Assembly: GCA_032158125.1 (NCBI GenBank)
Contig: JASKOT010000053.1
Location: 1-64,000, forward strand
Source: Papiliotrema nemorosa
Taxonomy: Eukaryota; Basidiomycota; Tremellomycetes; Tremellales; Rhynchogastremaceae
Direction: 5' to 3'
Length of the DNA: 64,000 nt
A model generated the notes under the pieces. The model saw only the letters and a list, made by a program, of their open reading frames with translations, made no database searches and was not told where the DNA came from. A program made the position numbers and the translations under genes. Below are positions 23,049 to 36,617 of the stretch, in pieces. Numbering within the stretch: the first letter of the stretch is position 1; each line of letters begins with the position of its first letter.

Positions 23049-26000
23049 CTAGCTCAAAAACTTTTCCAAGCTGTGTTTGGTCCCCTGGTCTGCTTTATCC
23101 CAGTAAGGCCCCAACCCCACGCTATGCGCTCGAGTCAACGCATCGACAACATAACCTTTGAGAGGAATCGCAAAGGCCGGATCGTGGTCTTCCAATGCGG
23201 ATCGACGTTGAGCTTCCAGTGTACCCTCAATCTCGGCCCATTCCGCCTGATGTTCATCTTTCCACGGCTTGACCGATGTTCTGTTCGTCAACGGAGACGC
23301 AAAACAAAACTTTGGTTGAAGATAGCACCCACTCTTGTCCTGTCGTCTCATCGATCGATTCCCGAGATTCACCCAGTACGTCAAGGAATATGTTCACTGT
23401 AGAGTCAATTATTTCTCGCCGATAATTAAAATGACTCACTAAACTCCCCGTCCAGCCTCTCAAAGCATTGCGTGTGACCCTACAGGTATCAGACTGGCTG
23501 TGCTATGGTAGTCGAAACACGTACCGTTGTGAGCAGAGCACCAGCAGCCATTGCGACAGCCTTTCGCATCCTCGGCTCCCCAACGTAATCAAAGTTTCTC
23601 CAAAAGGCGTCGAAAATCTCTTCCAGAGCTTTATGAGGATCCTGATTTTGCACCCGAGCAGACTCTGAGGCAATCTGTATGAACCCAGGAGCATCGGCCA
23701 ATATGATACGCGAGAGGATTTCAAGGTAAGCAGCAAGGATCAAGCCTGAAGCTTTGTCGTCTTCGAGAGCGATAGTGATATGCTGGAAGATTCCAGCTTC
23801 GATCAGGTAAGGGGCGAGCGTGTTGAGGGGTGTGAGGCGAACGAGTAAGGAGACGGTAGTGAGAATCCTTCGCAGAGATTTAGCGTTACTCTTGCTCGCG
23901 GTCAAAGCTTGAGATATTGCTTGGCACACTTCGCGTCCGCGGGACTGAACGTCAGCGCACAAATAGGCAGAAGTGCCTCGTTTACCTGAATGATACCCGT
24001 TGCATCGAGCAGGAGGTACGAGTCCAAGAGACTCAGCAGGACGTCAATCAGATCCATGTTGGACGCGACCAATCCGAGTAGACCGGTCAATAATTGAATC
24101 AAACTCTTGTCAGGGGTCGGAGTGTATGGTGATTCGGCATTGTGCAAGCTCGTTTGCCATCTGATAGTCAGCGAGAGTACTCAAGATTTGCTAAATAACG
24201 CACAAAGCGAGACCGTCTTCCTCGAAGAACTCCTTGGCTGGAGGCACGAGACTCTCCTGGATCAATGGGAGCACCAAGTCCATCAAGCCGCCCGAAGAAG
24301 CGCCTGCCGCCTGCAAGTCAATACTTTCCACCTCATGGCTGCTCCGGCTCTTTACTGAGACCAATTTCTGGGTGAGAACAACAAGAGAGGCCTTGAAGAG
24401 CCATTCACCATCCATTCCGCCGGCGCCATGCCCTGACAGTGAGCTTGAGTTCAAACACATGCCCGCAATCTTACACAGGCCTGGAATCGCCCGAGCTAGG
24501 TCCGGCAAATATGGCAGGATCTATGGTTCAGCGCAATCCATTATGCGTGACAATGATTCTCACCTTGTCGCCGGAGCGGTCAATGATGACAACAACGGTC
24601 TGGGTAACAACTCGCTTGCCGCTGAGAGTCTCTGCTTCTCCCAACAACGTGATTCCGAGCGTCAGTCATCATCGCAGTCAAGACGAGATCACCCACAGTC
24701 CTTGCGCTATGGGCTGTAAGTGCGGCAGGAAATACCCGATGTCCACGTCCCAAAGCTAGCTGATGAGCCGACCCATTAATGAAGTATGCGGAAACATACA
24801 TCGACACAAGCCTTGATCGAGTTTGTGACGGTCAGCTGCACGGCGGCATCTGTCGCTTCCCCTCTTTCGGTCAACAGGTGGATGAAGATTTGCCAGAGCA
24901 AGTCTTGCTTGACGCAATTGGCAGAAGGAGTCATCTCGACATGCCCGTCCTCTGTTGGAACTTGCTCGGCATCGATAGATGCCCATTCGCCAAGCGTCCA
25001 CGCCAATCGACGCTTGAGTATACGCAATCTGTCATCAGCAGCGCTTCCAATTGTGAGAGAAGCTCACATTGGAAGAGGCTGCCCTATCCAGCTGCTGACC
25101 CCTTGCAGGAAATGGTTGAAATCGATTCCGCCATGTTTCAACAACGCTCGCGATAAACGACCCATCGCACAATACACTGCTTCTCGTCTCAGTATGGTAG
25201 GCAGATCGGTCGGTGGGATAGCTGTTCCCTCAGCGCAACACTCGCAGCAAGCTCACCTTCCACTTCGGCAAGCATCTTGATCATTTCTGGCTCGATTACT
25301 TTCCGATCGCCTGGTAAAGCTCTGCACGCGTTGTTCAAGGCGATCAAGACTCGTTCGGCGCAAGGCTGAGGCGTTAGTCACCCTTGACAGCACTACGCTT
25401 TGAGCTTACGCGGAACTCGAATGCCCAAGCTTCCTCATCATTACTCTCCTGGTTGAGCCATTCTTCCGGATCGCTTTCCAAAGCTTCAAGGTCCGCCGAC
25501 GTCAAAGGCAAGAGCTTGTCTACGAGCAGGTGTAATGCAGATAATATAAAGTCGGGTGTAAAGACTGGTCATGAGCAGTGGTCGTCCAAACATGGAGCGG
25601 AACTCGCTGTCTTGGTGATTGAAAGCTAAGATGGGGAGAATGTCCTTGAACAGCAGCATTCCCAACAAGAGAAAGCGTTTCGGGTGAGGAACAGTATCCG
25701 AATCTGATCGTCAGCACATTCATGCGGCCCCGACGTACCATCTTCTGCTACAGCTCCGTCTGAGCCTGCCACGACACCGCCTACCTCTCCCCACCACCAC
25801 CCTATCCCAGCAGTGCCACCCTCTAGATTGCAGAAACCCTTCGGGTCCATGCCTATCATAGATCTCCACCATTTGCCAATAGCTCGTAGATGTTTTATCA
25901 TTGCTCGAAGCTGTCGATTCGTATCGTCGGATAGGTTAGCAGGGAGATGAGCGATGATTTGGAGACGGCGTGATTGTATACTGAGTGCGAAATGAACCGA

Positions 26001-26980
26001 GTGTTGCAGGAGCATTCTGATCTGGATCATTAGCCATAGCACGGAGGGACAACAAGACTGACATTGTTGACTGCAGGTTCTGTTTGAAGACCTTTGGCCT
26101 TACTCCAATGCCATAAACCGAATCGAGCGAGAATCCTGGATGATCAGCCACTAGTTGTGCAGTGTGCCAATTCCACCCACTTGAATGCATATCTGCCAGC
26201 TTCCTCAATCACCCAGTCAGCGTCTCCAGACTGCTGCTTCTCGGTCCATATTGACAGGATCTGTCCAACGGGTCCGTAAAACACCTCTTCGAAACGCTTC
26301 ATCACCTCTTGCCCAGAAGCCACTTTCACTGTTCTCCATTCCTTTACCAAAGTGTTGATGGTCCATAGGGTGTTTAGCAGGACCGTGGTCGTCGTTGAAG
26401 ATGAAGCACCGCCACCTGATAGCTGCGAGAGACATGTGAGAAGTGGATTGAGCAAGAGTTGAGGGAGGTTAGGAAAGTGTCTAGGTAGTTCGATTCGCGC
26501 CACGGCGACGAGAAGGGCGAGTTGAGGTCGAGCAATCTACCGTAAGCTAGAATACATAGCATAGAATTGTCTCACCTGCGTATCTTCCTCCTCCAAGAAG
26601 CTGAAGAGTCGCTCTCTGACTTCGGGCTTACGAGCTTCCGGAACAAGGCTGATACGGGTCAGTGCGTTCCTACCTAAGAGCGTATTGGGCTTACACCTTG
26701 CTCCTCCACTTGTTTTTAAGCTCTCGACTCGTGATCACCGATGCAAAAAGCCTTTCGTCTCGAGACATAGATCTATCCGCGGCGATATGCTGCAATTCCA
26801 GAAACAGTCCTATACGTCAGCCTCTTGAGACGGCCCGATGAACCTACCGGGCTCTTTGAAGCAGTCTGTCAAGAATGCTTGATTCTTCAAATATTCATCG
26901 TTGCTGGTCGGATTGACCAGAGCATGCACCATACCCCTGACATCGATGTTGCCGAGGGGTGTGGCCGTTCCCGACGACAT
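23049..26980 (-). CDS. KAP120: Importin-11 / Kap120-type karyopherin
   Basis: This large multi-exon gene starts MSSGTATPLGNID. The N-terminus has the importin-beta pattern (NQAFLTDCFKEPG, RLFASVITSRELKNKWRSK, EEDTQIARPQLALLVAVARIELPRHFPNLPQLLL), closely following human IPO11. Further on, DPEEWLNQESNDEEAWAFEFRPCAERVLIAL matches the IPO11 DPEGF...W...RPC block. A hydrophobic LAWTLGEWASID repeat and the ending DHDPAFAIPLKGYVVDAL (the IPO11 DPVHTVSLQQF position) follow. It is a HEAT-repeat nuclear import receptor using the Ran cycle. Upstream in-frame codons are open to 27097 but lack an ATG, so I chose 26980. Introns are numerous and individual borders were not all fixed. It converges on the transcription factor, with 218 nt between stops. 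Confidence 0.85.
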
Positions 26981-27198
26981 GGCGGGGCGATACGAGTTGT
27001 AAAGTGGACTGGAATGAGCTGGTCGACTGGAAATCTGAAACACACCCAGGGGGGGACCCTTATCACTGGTCGATGGGTGGTGGGATGACGAGTACACGTC
27101 ATCTATTTCAGTTTAGCCGCTCTCGAGCTGGATTTTCTGGAGATGGCCCATGTTGACAACGATTCAAGCAGTGGTGATACACCTCCCCTCTGGTCATC

Positions 27199-28894
27199 AT
27201 GTTGCACTCGAGGCCCCATATCGAGGAGGGAGATTTTGTCATCTTGTATTTTGTGAGTTGCCTGAGTTGTACAAGTCGTGGTATAGCTCACCGCGTCTAG
27301 ACTCGCGATAATATGGTCCCCATCACCGTGACACCAGGTCAATTCTATCATAACAAATTTGGGCGATATGCACACGAAGACATGATAGGGATGAAGTTTG
27401 GAGCAAAAGTAGGATCACGTCGTCTACCCTTTGTCTTGGCTTACAGTGCCAGATGTACGCGCCCGCCCCTCATCGAGGTTACATCTTCCTGCTTCGCCCT
27501 ACACCCGAGCTATGGACCTTGTCATTGCCGCATAGAACACAGATTCTGTATATCGCAGATATAGCTTTCATCATTCAACGGCTTGGTATCCGGCCTGGCA
27601 GCACGGTCATCGAGGCAGGCACGGGGAGTGGGAGTATGACGCATTCGCTGTCGAGAGCAGTAGGCTCGCGAGGCAAAGTCAGGAGTTTTGAGTACCACGA
27701 GGCGAGATGTCAAAAGGCGAAGTGAGTCTCCCAATATCAACGATGATCTCTTTTATTGATGGCCGCAGAGAAGAGTTTGAAACACACAAATTGAGCAATG
27801 TCCAAGTAGAACATCGGAATGTTTGCAAGAACGGATTTGCCGATGCTAGAGATGTGCAAGGAGGTGAGCTTCGCTTGGATGTCAGTGTCAGTCTAGTACT
27901 GATTATCAAAGTCTTTCTCGATTTGCCAGCGCCATGGGAGGCCATACCACACGCGATAGAGACTTTCAGGGTCAGGAGTCGTCGCGTGCGTTGCCCTGTC
28001 ACTAATGAGCAGAAGGATGGGATTGCCAGGATATGCTGTTTCAGCCCGTGTCTTGAACAAGTTCTCAAGACGGTCTCTTCTTTACGCAAGAACGGCTTTG
28101 AAGGTGAGATGACTCGCGAACGCAATGAGTCGCAAGCTTACCACCAAGACATCACGACGCAGGAAGTCCTGATACGTACCCATGAAATCGTAGCACCTCC
28201 CGCACCAAATGCTACCCCGCCATTACGCTCAGTGTCGTCGATTGTCAGCGATCTTCAAGCTCGAGAGGCAAAGAAACAGGAGCGTAGGATATTGCAGATG
28301 AAGACTGCGCGGGAGAAGTCCCGGTTGAAGAAACTAGCTGAAGCCGGGGCTGAAGCTGCTTCTTCTACCAGGACCGGGGACGAAGACGGGGCGGCTGCCA
28401 AATCGGGGGCCGCTGAGGCGAGCGACTCCTTAGATACGACTGAGACCCACTTAGAGGGCTCCTCAAGCAAGTCTGATAATGTGTTTGGGACGAAGCGAAA
28501 GTCGGAAGAGGTGGAAGATGTGCACGAGCAGGCAGACAGCGTGGCCGGGCTAGAGGACTCGACAGCCGAGCGATCGCACGCAAATCCACTATGGACCGAG
28601 CCAGAGACGAATTTGCGGAATGTGGTCCTGACGAGACCATCGGCGGAGATGCGGGGACATACATCGTACCTGACATTCGCTACATTCTACCCGGAAACGA
28701 TACGGCAACAACTGGCAGCCATGGTGGAAGTGCCCACAGGTGTGTCCACACCTGTTGGGAAACGAGTAGAAGAACTAGTCGGCGGTGCACGAGAAGACCG
28801 AGCGGCTAGTCAAGACACCGACTATGGGAGTGAAGGGATAGACGAGGTGATGGGTACGTTGACCGAAGAGGATATGATGGGGATGGGTGCATGA
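27199..28894 (+). CDS. TRM61: tRNA (adenine-58-N1) methyltransferase catalytic subunit Trm61
   Basis: Seven exons encode 475 residues. IEEGDFVILYFTRDNMVP at the start and the block RGYIFLLRPTPELWTLSLPHRTQILYIADIAFII are diagnostic. The AdoMet site reads VIEAGTGSGSMTHSLSRAVG, followed by the acidic strand VRSFEYHEARCQKAK. The catalytic region contains FLDLPAPWEAIPHA and ICCFSPCLEQVLKT. Trm61 pairs with Trm6 in the nucleus to make m1A58 in tRNAs, needed for initiator tRNA stability. A Lys/Glu/Ala-rich insert of about 150 residues precedes the conserved C-terminal part (RGHTSYLTFATFYP), longer than in yeast. It is head to head with importin-11. Confidence 0.94.
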
Positions 28895-29768
28895 ATGGGG
28901 GTGCCACTTTTGAGAGAGACGGCGAATGAGATGCATAAAATACTGCCATACCCCCTGAGAGGGTGACCGAATGGAAAAGTGAGGGATGCGCGCATGTCGG
29001 TGGCTTGATTCGCGCATTTTCTCACCCCGACCCCTCTCTCACCTCTTGAATCTGTGCATCGAAGATTGAGCAGCAAGTTGATAGTCGATCCCCCCAGCTC
29101 AAAGTGTGTCGGACTAATCCAATCCTATCCTTTGCCACCCCCCTGGGGTTGTGTTGTGATTTGCCTCGCGCACCGCCTCGCCTCGTTCTCTCTCGTCCCC
29201 CCCCTAAAACTCGTCACCCTATCATACACTTCGCACTCCTCGAAGTGTCTTGGCCGTATCCCACCCCATCCTCACACCCTCTCTCATCGCATCGAGCACG
29301 ACCATCCTCGACAGCGACTGCATCTCTGTATCGATAGCAATTGGCCCAGGTGAGTGGTGATTGTTGGAATCGACCCACCCCCGTTTTCCCGCGAAACAAC
29401 AGAAAAACACCCCCTCCCCCCTTTTCACCACCCCGTTCCTTCTCTTCTTGCCCAACCAACCCCCTGCCTCGAACCCGCCCATCGTCATGCCCCAATAGGG
29501 TGTTTCATCGACAAGTCTTCCTGGCTCCATTGCATGGGTCGACCATCATCCCCGTCATCAACAACATTCTTTTGATCATCCTTTGTCGCGTTCTGTTATT
29601 CGCTCTCGCAACCAAGAGTTCAGAACTGACCCCAGTCTCTCAACTCGAAACTCGACGACTTTCTCCTCGCCTTACTAGTCTCATCTTGTCATGACCCAAT
29701 AGACGAATTGTTTGCAGCAAAGATTTCAAACCCCTCGTTCATCTTCACCCCCTTCCCCTTCCGACGTC
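28895..29768. other. Long C/T-rich leader of the chitin synthase gene
   Basis: It is strongly pyrimidine-rich on the plus strand, with no gene on either strand. A candidate 5' UTR intron has a CAG-GTGAGT donor at 29350 and a TTTGCAG acceptor ending at 29717, about 50 nt before the ATG. C/T blocks at 29100-29290 look like a transcription start region. Confidence 0.45.
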
Positions 29769-32700
29769 ATGGCTCGACCTCACCCTACCCAAAATGTCTC
29801 GTTCCAAGACTCGGCCCCTCCCTCACGACGTGCCGCTCGGAACGAGCGAGATACACCCCCACCAATCCCATCTAAAGGGTCGTATTCGAAAAACTCGCTG
29901 GCTCCTATCCAAACCAACTCTTCGGTTGGCACTCCTTTGGCCGGGGATTTGAGATATGATGATGGAGGATATGTGGATGCTGGATCATCCAACCCACAAG
30001 GCTTTTCAGCAAACAATGGCGCCGATGTTAGGAGGAAAAAGAGCATGGTCAAACCGGAACGAGAACGGATCGATCCTGGTCATCGTTTATGGCATTATCG
30101 TGAGCACGCTCAGGAGGACCAAATGAATGTCATGCCATCTTGTGAGTTTTGAGGTCATTGCTCGATCGGCTACACTAACACCCTAGCTACTGGTAATCAG
30201 CCGTATGCGCGACCAGGTGCCGGTCTCCGAAGAGGCAAATCACTTCTTGCTCGAGAATCCGACGAAGTCGATGAAGGCTCCGGTCTCAACATCTTCAAGC
30301 GAAGCGCAACTCTCAGACGGAAAGCTTCTCGAGCTACCCCTCGACAAGCTCCCAACGCGAGTCAATCCAACAGGGCAGGTGCTGGCGCCACCAAGGAGCC
30401 CATAGATCGAGCTGGCGGATGCTGTGGATGCCTCGGAGATTTCGCTCCTGGGCCAAAGGATGCCTGGATGGTCTACTGTTTCATCCTCACTTGCTGGATC
30501 CCTGGTTTCGTTCTTCGAGGTGTATTTGGCAAGACGACACCTGAAGCTCAACGTGCTTGGAGGGAAAAGATCGGTATTGTCAGTATTTGTGCATCCCTTA
30601 TGGCGGCGGTCGGTTTCCTCACCTTTGGTTTCACCCAGACGGTATGCGGAAATCAACCTCTTCGAATCAAAGGTGGCGAGGCGAATAACGGATCCCTCAT
30701 CGTCAACGGATACGATTACGACCTCTCTACGTGGAAGCATCCTGAAGCACTGCCAACATTCAACGGCTCGACCTCGCCATTATACATGGACGAGTGGATG
30801 GCAGGTGGAAAGGACGCGAGTTTCTTGTTTCAAAAGGTCAATCAGCATTGCAAAGGCATCATCACCTTGGCCCAGGGGTCCGGTATCATTAACCAGAACG
30901 GCAATCTCGCTTGGTACTTTCCCTGCAACTTGCGGGACCAGAACGGTACATCGACCGTTAACAAGACTGGCTACGCCGACTCGACCAACTGCCACGCCAA
31001 CCAAAACACCCGAGATCAATTTGCGGCATACAAACAGACGGCACAAATCTACTACACTTGGGACATGGTAGCCAATACGCAGAGGAATCTAGCAGTGTAC
31101 AAATCTGTTGTCATCGACTTTAGTCTCATCGAGTGGCTCGACACCTCTCAAGTCAACTATCCGGCCTTCTTTGACACGGTGAAGACTAGGAACGAAACGT
31201 TCGCCGGACAGGACATCACCGCCTATGTGGAGAGAGCTGGTCTCACCGATTACGCCCAGTGTCTCACCGATGTCGCTCAAGTCGGTTTCATCGACTCCAC
31301 TACCATTGGTTGCGTGGCGTCCGACATCGTGCTATACGTTTCGTTGGTTTTCATTTTGGGAGCCGTTGGTATCAAGTTCGGAATGGCTGTCGTTTTCGGA
31401 TGGTTCCTAAGTTGGCGATTGGGCAATTTCAAGGGTGAAAGCTACAACGAGCGAATGCGACGTGCGGCCGAAATCGAAAACTGGACGAGCGATATCTACA
31501 AGGCTGCACCTGGGTATCTTCGTCCTAACGCAGCGCAAGGAGGCAAGAATGGTGGACAGCGAAAGACCGTCTTTCTTCCATCTACTTCACGATTCAGCAA
31601 GGCTGAGCCCATGCTCGTGACCTCTTCGCGACCTTCGACTACCTATGGGATGGGAAACAGACAAGCTTCCAGTATGTACGGCAGCAAGCTTACCGCTCCG
31701 GGAGGTCTCCATGTTACTCCACCGGGATCTCCCATGCTGCGAAATTCTCGATCCTCCACCTCTCTGCCATTCCGGGACGATTCTGGCTATTCGCTGTCCG
31801 ATCAGGCTTCTGCGATGAATCCGACGAATTGCCCTTTCCCTCTCGGCAATGTTGTACCGCAGCCTGCGGCCGATTTTGAGCCCTTCCAGTTTCCATTGGT
31901 TCACACAATTTGTCTCGTTACTGCGTATTCGGAATCTGTGGAGGGTCTTCGAACTACCCTGGACTCTTTGGCTACGACTGATTATCCCAACAGTCACAAG
32001 CTCTTGCTCGTGATTTGTGACGGTATGGTCCGAGGGTCTGGGTCGAAACAGTTCACTCCCGATATCGTGCTCGGCATGATGAAGGAGCTCGTGGATCCTG
32101 CCGAAGATGTTCAGGCTCACTCGTACGTGGCCATTGCCGATGGACACAAGCGACACAACATGGCCAAAGTTTACGCCGGATTTTACGCCTACGACTCGGA
32201 GACCGTCGAACCGTCCAAGCAACAACGAGTCCCGATGGTACTCGTTGCCAAAACAGGTAATCCCCTTGAGCGGAACGACGCCAAGCCTGGTAACAGAGGA
32301 AAACGAGATTCGCAAATCGTGCTCATGTCCTTCTTGCAAAAGGTGATGTTTGACGAGCGAATGACAACCTTCGATTACGAGTTTTTCAACTCGATCTGGC
32401 GATGCACCGGCATACCTCCCGACAGATACGAGACGGTGCTCTGTGTTGATGCGGACACAAAGGTATTCCCAGACTCGCTCACGCGGATGAACGCTTGTAT
32501 GGTGAACGACACCGAAATCATGGGATTGTGTGGAGAGACTAAAATTGCCAACAAATCCGAGACCTGGGTCACTATGATTCAAGGTAAGCAGAAAGCGCAA
32601 AAGCTTGACTGATCCCAGTCTTCGAGTACTATATCTCTCACCACAACACCAAAGCTTTCGAGTCGGTCTTTGGGGGTGTCACTTGTCTGCCCGGTTGTTT

Positions 32701-34265
32701 CAGTATGTACCGAATTAAAGCGCCGAAGGGTGATCGAGGATACTGGGTACCCATTTTGGCAAATCCGGATATTGTCGAGCATTACTCGGAAAACGTCGTC
32801 GATACTCTTCACAAGAAGAATCTCCTCTTACTCGGAGAAGATCGATATTTGTCGACCCTCATGTTGAAGACTTTCCCCAAGCGAAAAATGGTCTTCTGCC
32901 CTCAAGCTGTTTGCAAAACGATCGTCCCCGATACATTCCGGATTCTGTTGTCCCAGCGACGACGATGGATCAATTCGACTATCCACAATCTGTTCGAGCT
33001 CATGCTGGTTCGAGATCTTTGCGGTACATTCTGCTTCTCGATGCAGTTTGTCGTGTTTATGGATCTTGTCGGTACCTTGGTCTTGCCCGCCGCCATCTCT
33101 TTCACGCTCTACATTATTATCATCTCGATTCTGCCTCACTCGGTCACTCACATGGAGAAGCCCATCATCTCGCTCATCCTCTTGGCGTTCATCCTGGGTC
33201 TACCGGGTATTTTAATCGTCATCACATCTCGAAAGGTCGCGTATGTTGGTTGGATGTTGATCTACCTCCTGTCGCTACCCATCTGGAATTTGATTCTTCC
33301 CGCTTACTCCTTCTGGCATATGGACGACTTTACTTGGGGTGAAACGCGAAAGATCGCAGGAGAGGAGAAGGAGAAAGCTCACGGAGACAAGGTCGGTCAC
33401 TTCGATTCGAGTCACATCGTCATGAAGCGATGGGTCGACTTTGAGAGGGAAAGGAAATGGCAGAGTGGAACTCGATCTCGGGACTCGCAGTTCTACGATA
33501 TCGTTCAGCGATCAAGCTCGCCTAAGAGGTTAGTGGCCGCAGGGAACGAAGACTTTGCTGATATGCAGTGCTATGCCATCCAATCGATATTCTGTCGTGT
33601 CTACTAGTGAGACTTATGCCAGTATGGGCGGCACCCAGGAGAACAACCCGCTGTTCCGACAAAGCCAAAGTTTCGCTTCAATGAGCCAATACGCCCAATC
33701 AAGTCCTGAGGCTCGGATCGATCCAGCTAGCATGTCACAATTGGCTCTTCCGACATCTCGAGGGTACCCCATCGGACGCGATGTCTCGCCGGGGTCATCG
33801 ACCGAATCGGGGCATGTGGCCAAGCTGGAGCGAGGTCCCAGCGACGATCCATCCAGCTTCTCCCACAGCAGTGCATCGTATTCGCCGTATACTGTTTATC
33901 CGACCGATTCATACCATGACGAGGCGGAGCAGCCCATCCTTCCGCCTACGTTTGCTTCCTCATCGACATCGTCCCCTGAACCGGCATACATACAACCCGG
34001 AAATTACTCGTCCAATATGTACGCTGAACCGGAAAACATTGCACAACAGTATCATCAGCAGCCGGTCAACACATCTCGACCTCGACAATCGTCTCAGCAC
34101 GGTCGAGGTGTCTCGCTTGTTGACACGGGGCCTGTCCCTGTCGCGCCTCATGACCCTGTCAGGAGAGTTTCACGACACCAACGTCGAAGCTCGTCTAGGA
34201 ATCAGCTGGTCAGCCCAGTGTCTAGCTCGGGTCACCACCTGCCTCCAGGCGCAGTGAGTCCCTAG
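29769..34265 (+). CDS. Chitin synthase, class IV (yeast Chs3 type)
   Basis: Four exons encode 1458 residues. A basic Ser/Pro-rich N-terminus precedes two membrane segments ([38 protein letters not shown]). A lumenal, N-glycosylation-rich region follows, then another membrane helix near [23 protein letters not shown]. The catalytic domain has [18 protein letters not shown] (the D-x-D region), the acidic [10 protein letters not shown] motif and the QRRRW product-binding motif (QRRRWINST). Several transmembrane helices follow ([29 protein letters not shown]). The cytochrome-b5-like lumenal domain and lack of a myosin motor point to class IV, not V. It polymerises UDP-GlcNAc into cell-wall chitin at the plasma membrane. 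The C-terminal tail (last 230 residues) is Ser/Pro/Gln-rich and probably regulatory. Confidence 0.95.
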
Positions 34266-34721
34266 CTGTGCCAGACGGTTCATTGTGCTCATCATTAGGC
34301 GCCTGCTCAGTTTTAACGAAAGAAGATCTACATAAATGGACTTTGGACATTCTGCCCATGCTTTCCAGCAACGACCGACCCGTTTCTTTACTTAGCCTCT
34401 TCTGGCTCCTTATCTGTTTCCCTGGCACCGTCTCGCCCCTCCTGTTCATCGTCTTTCGTCATGGGATCAGGTCTTGCCAAACTGTTTTCTACGTATGATT
34501 GATTCAAGATGACGAGGTATATATACACGCATGAAACCATATGAACGATTAAGCCTTCAATCTGGACAAGTCACATTGGTGCATGATCTGCGTGAGACTA
34601 TGACAGATGAAATCGATGAAACGCGAAAGCCACGTGGAAAATTTCGGTCCCATTCGCCAGATCGAATCAGGCCGGGCGTAATACATCAACCCAGTCTTGA
34701 CCATTCACAACTCGGCTCATC
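34266..34721. other. Spacer between chitin synthase and HIS3
   Basis: This holds the 3' UTR of chitin synthase and the promoter of HIS3. No domain-bearing frame is present; frames at 34268-34498 and 34531-34746 look like chance. I could not find an unambiguous Gcn4-type site. Confidence 0.4.
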
Positions 34722-35589
34722 ATGTCTTCCCGAACAGCTAGCGTAGAGAGAAACACCAGCGAGACGTCGATCACATGTACGATCGATCTCGATCATGTGC
34801 CGGGGGTTACAACTCAGAAAATCGAGGTCAACACGGGTATAGGGTTTCTCGACCATGTGAGTCGAGCGAGCTGTATCACAATGCACCCTACCAGGGATCC
34901 TAGCGAGAAGTTGAAGCTGAATCGATGCTGATAATAAAGATGTTCACAGCCCTCGCGAAACATGGAGGAATGTCGTTGACTTTGAACTGTAAAGGCGATT
35001 TGCACATTGACGATCACCATTCTGCCGAAGACTGCGCTTTGGCCCTTGGTGCGGCGTTCAAGAAGGCCTTGGGGGAGAGGAAGGGTATCAAGAGGTATGG
35101 GTTTGCCTATGCTCCGCTCGACGAGGTGAGTTGTACGGCATACAAATGCGAGATGGTGCTGGTGCCCATTTGGAGAATTGGGCTAATATGGTAGTCTTTG
35201 GCTAGGGCAGTGATCGATATTTCTTCTCGACCATTTTTCGTCTGTCACTTGCCTTTTACCAGGGAAAAGGTCGGAGACTGTGAGTCAATCTGATATTCAT
35301 TACGAGTCAATGAGTGGGGACCTCGCTAATTAACAGTGTCAACAGAGATGGTCTCCCACTTGTTGCAATCGTTTGCCTTTGAAGCTGGTGTAACGCTGCA
35401 CGTCGATCTCATCCGGGGAGAGAACAACCACCACATGTGAGTTTGTCCCATGAAAGATGGTGATGAGTTGTAAGCTGATCATCAAGTGCCGAGGCCGCGT
35501 TCAAAGCGCTCGCTCTGGCTATTCGAATGGCCATCTCAAGGACGGGAGGTGATGATGTTCCCAGCACCAAGGGTGTTTTGGCGATATAG
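34722..35589 (+). CDS. HIS3: Imidazoleglycerol-phosphate dehydratase
   Basis: Five exons give 202 residues, close to other fungal His3 proteins. Both metal-binding histidine sets are visible: [17 protein letters not shown] and the [10 protein letters not shown] repeat near the N-terminus, and [20 protein letters not shown] near the C-terminus. [11 protein letters not shown] and GFAYAPLDE are also conserved. The enzyme dehydrates imidazole-glycerol phosphate to imidazole-acetol phosphate, the sixth step of histidine synthesis, with Mn. The LDH-MF junction is split by the first intron. It converges on the SHR3-like gene, whose stop lies 168 nt beyond, and LEU4 follows. Confidence 0.96.
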
Positions 35590-35756
35590 AGGGGGTTTTG
35601 TGCTTCAAAGCGGTAACATGGGAGCTGGTGATTATGCAGCAAGCATGCATGTAACGAACGGGATCTTCAACCAAGGAACAGATGATTTTGACATTTGAGC
35701 CTTTCCATGATTTTTTTTTGCTCGTATCCTGGCTTCATTTCTCCTAGGCGTTGACC

Positions 35757-36617
35757 TCAATCTCTCGACTCGTCCAACGATTTCAGCTCTAACGCTTCTT
35801 CCTCTGTCAACTCCCGGAAGGGTGTGCCCGAACGTCGAATGGGTTGTAATGGAGGAGAGGTAGGTGCGGAAGAATCTGCCGATGGAGGTTCGGTCACTAC
35901 GGGGATGGACCTCGCTGAGCGTTTAGCGTAGTATCTTCCAGCCTGACGATCAGCATCTGAGCAAGCGTACAGATCGAATGTCCAATGGCTCACTTGGAGA
36001 AGCATGACTCCGGTGAGCATGACGGCGGTGATGACATTGTCGTTGGCGAGATCGCGGACAGCGGTAGTTAGACCTGGGTACAGAGCATGGTCCTGCAGCT
36101 TGGCAGGTAAAGGTGAGGGGAATACGCTAATTGCTGGGCATCAGCATAGAATCAGAAAAGGACGGGTCGACCGTACTCGGGTAGACATCGGTGATCTGGT
36201 TGTACGCGATGCTGCCTAGCAGGACTATCTCGTCAGCATCTCGCAGTCGAGGTGGACTTTACGCACCCAGACTAGCACCATCAAACAGAATCTCCCCTCT
36301 ATCCCTCTTTGCAGCCTTGGCTGTCCTTCCGGCCGTACTGAGAGTACTGATCATGCCAACTGCTACGTACACCCATCCCAAACCTGTAGGTGCGCCTGCC
36401 AGAAGAGAGTAATATGATGCCGAGTCGTGAACCGCTTCGGCAGTCAGAGGCGATCTCCATAAGACATTGTGGTCCACTATCCAATGGGTGAACGTTGTCC
36501 CTGCGAGTCAGGTGGCACTCTTTGGTAGAAGCTGAGGACGCTAGGTGGAGGGATGGAGGATGACGAACCTAACAGGAAACAGGTGGTGATTGTAATTGCG
36601 GTTGTTCTCCACACCAT
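35757..36617 (-). CDS. SHR3: Shr3-family ER chaperone for amino-acid permeases
   Basis: Five exons give 215 residues, the family size. The N-terminus MVWRTTAITITTCFLLGTTFTHWIVD spans a membrane helix followed by the conserved VDHNVLWRSPLT and a YYSLLAGAP helix start. Further on, GWVYVAVGMISTL, an ILFDGASL loop, AYNQITDVYP and NDNVITAVMLTGVMLLQ form the remaining membrane segments. The C-terminus is soluble, with Pro/Ser/Glu content. Shr3 proteins sit in the ER membrane and keep amino-acid permeases folded for export to the cell surface. Its position between HIS3 and LEU4 fits a nitrogen and amino-acid role. Family membership is by motif order and topology. Confidence 0.78.

Noticed and set aside
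29214..29530. Gly/Arg-rich minus-strand frame
   Set aside because: It is the complement of a pyrimidine-rich leader and has no motif.
31587..32600. 337-codon minus-strand open frame
   Set aside because: It lies wholly opposite the chitin synthase catalytic exon and shows no domain; it is a shadow of biased codon use.
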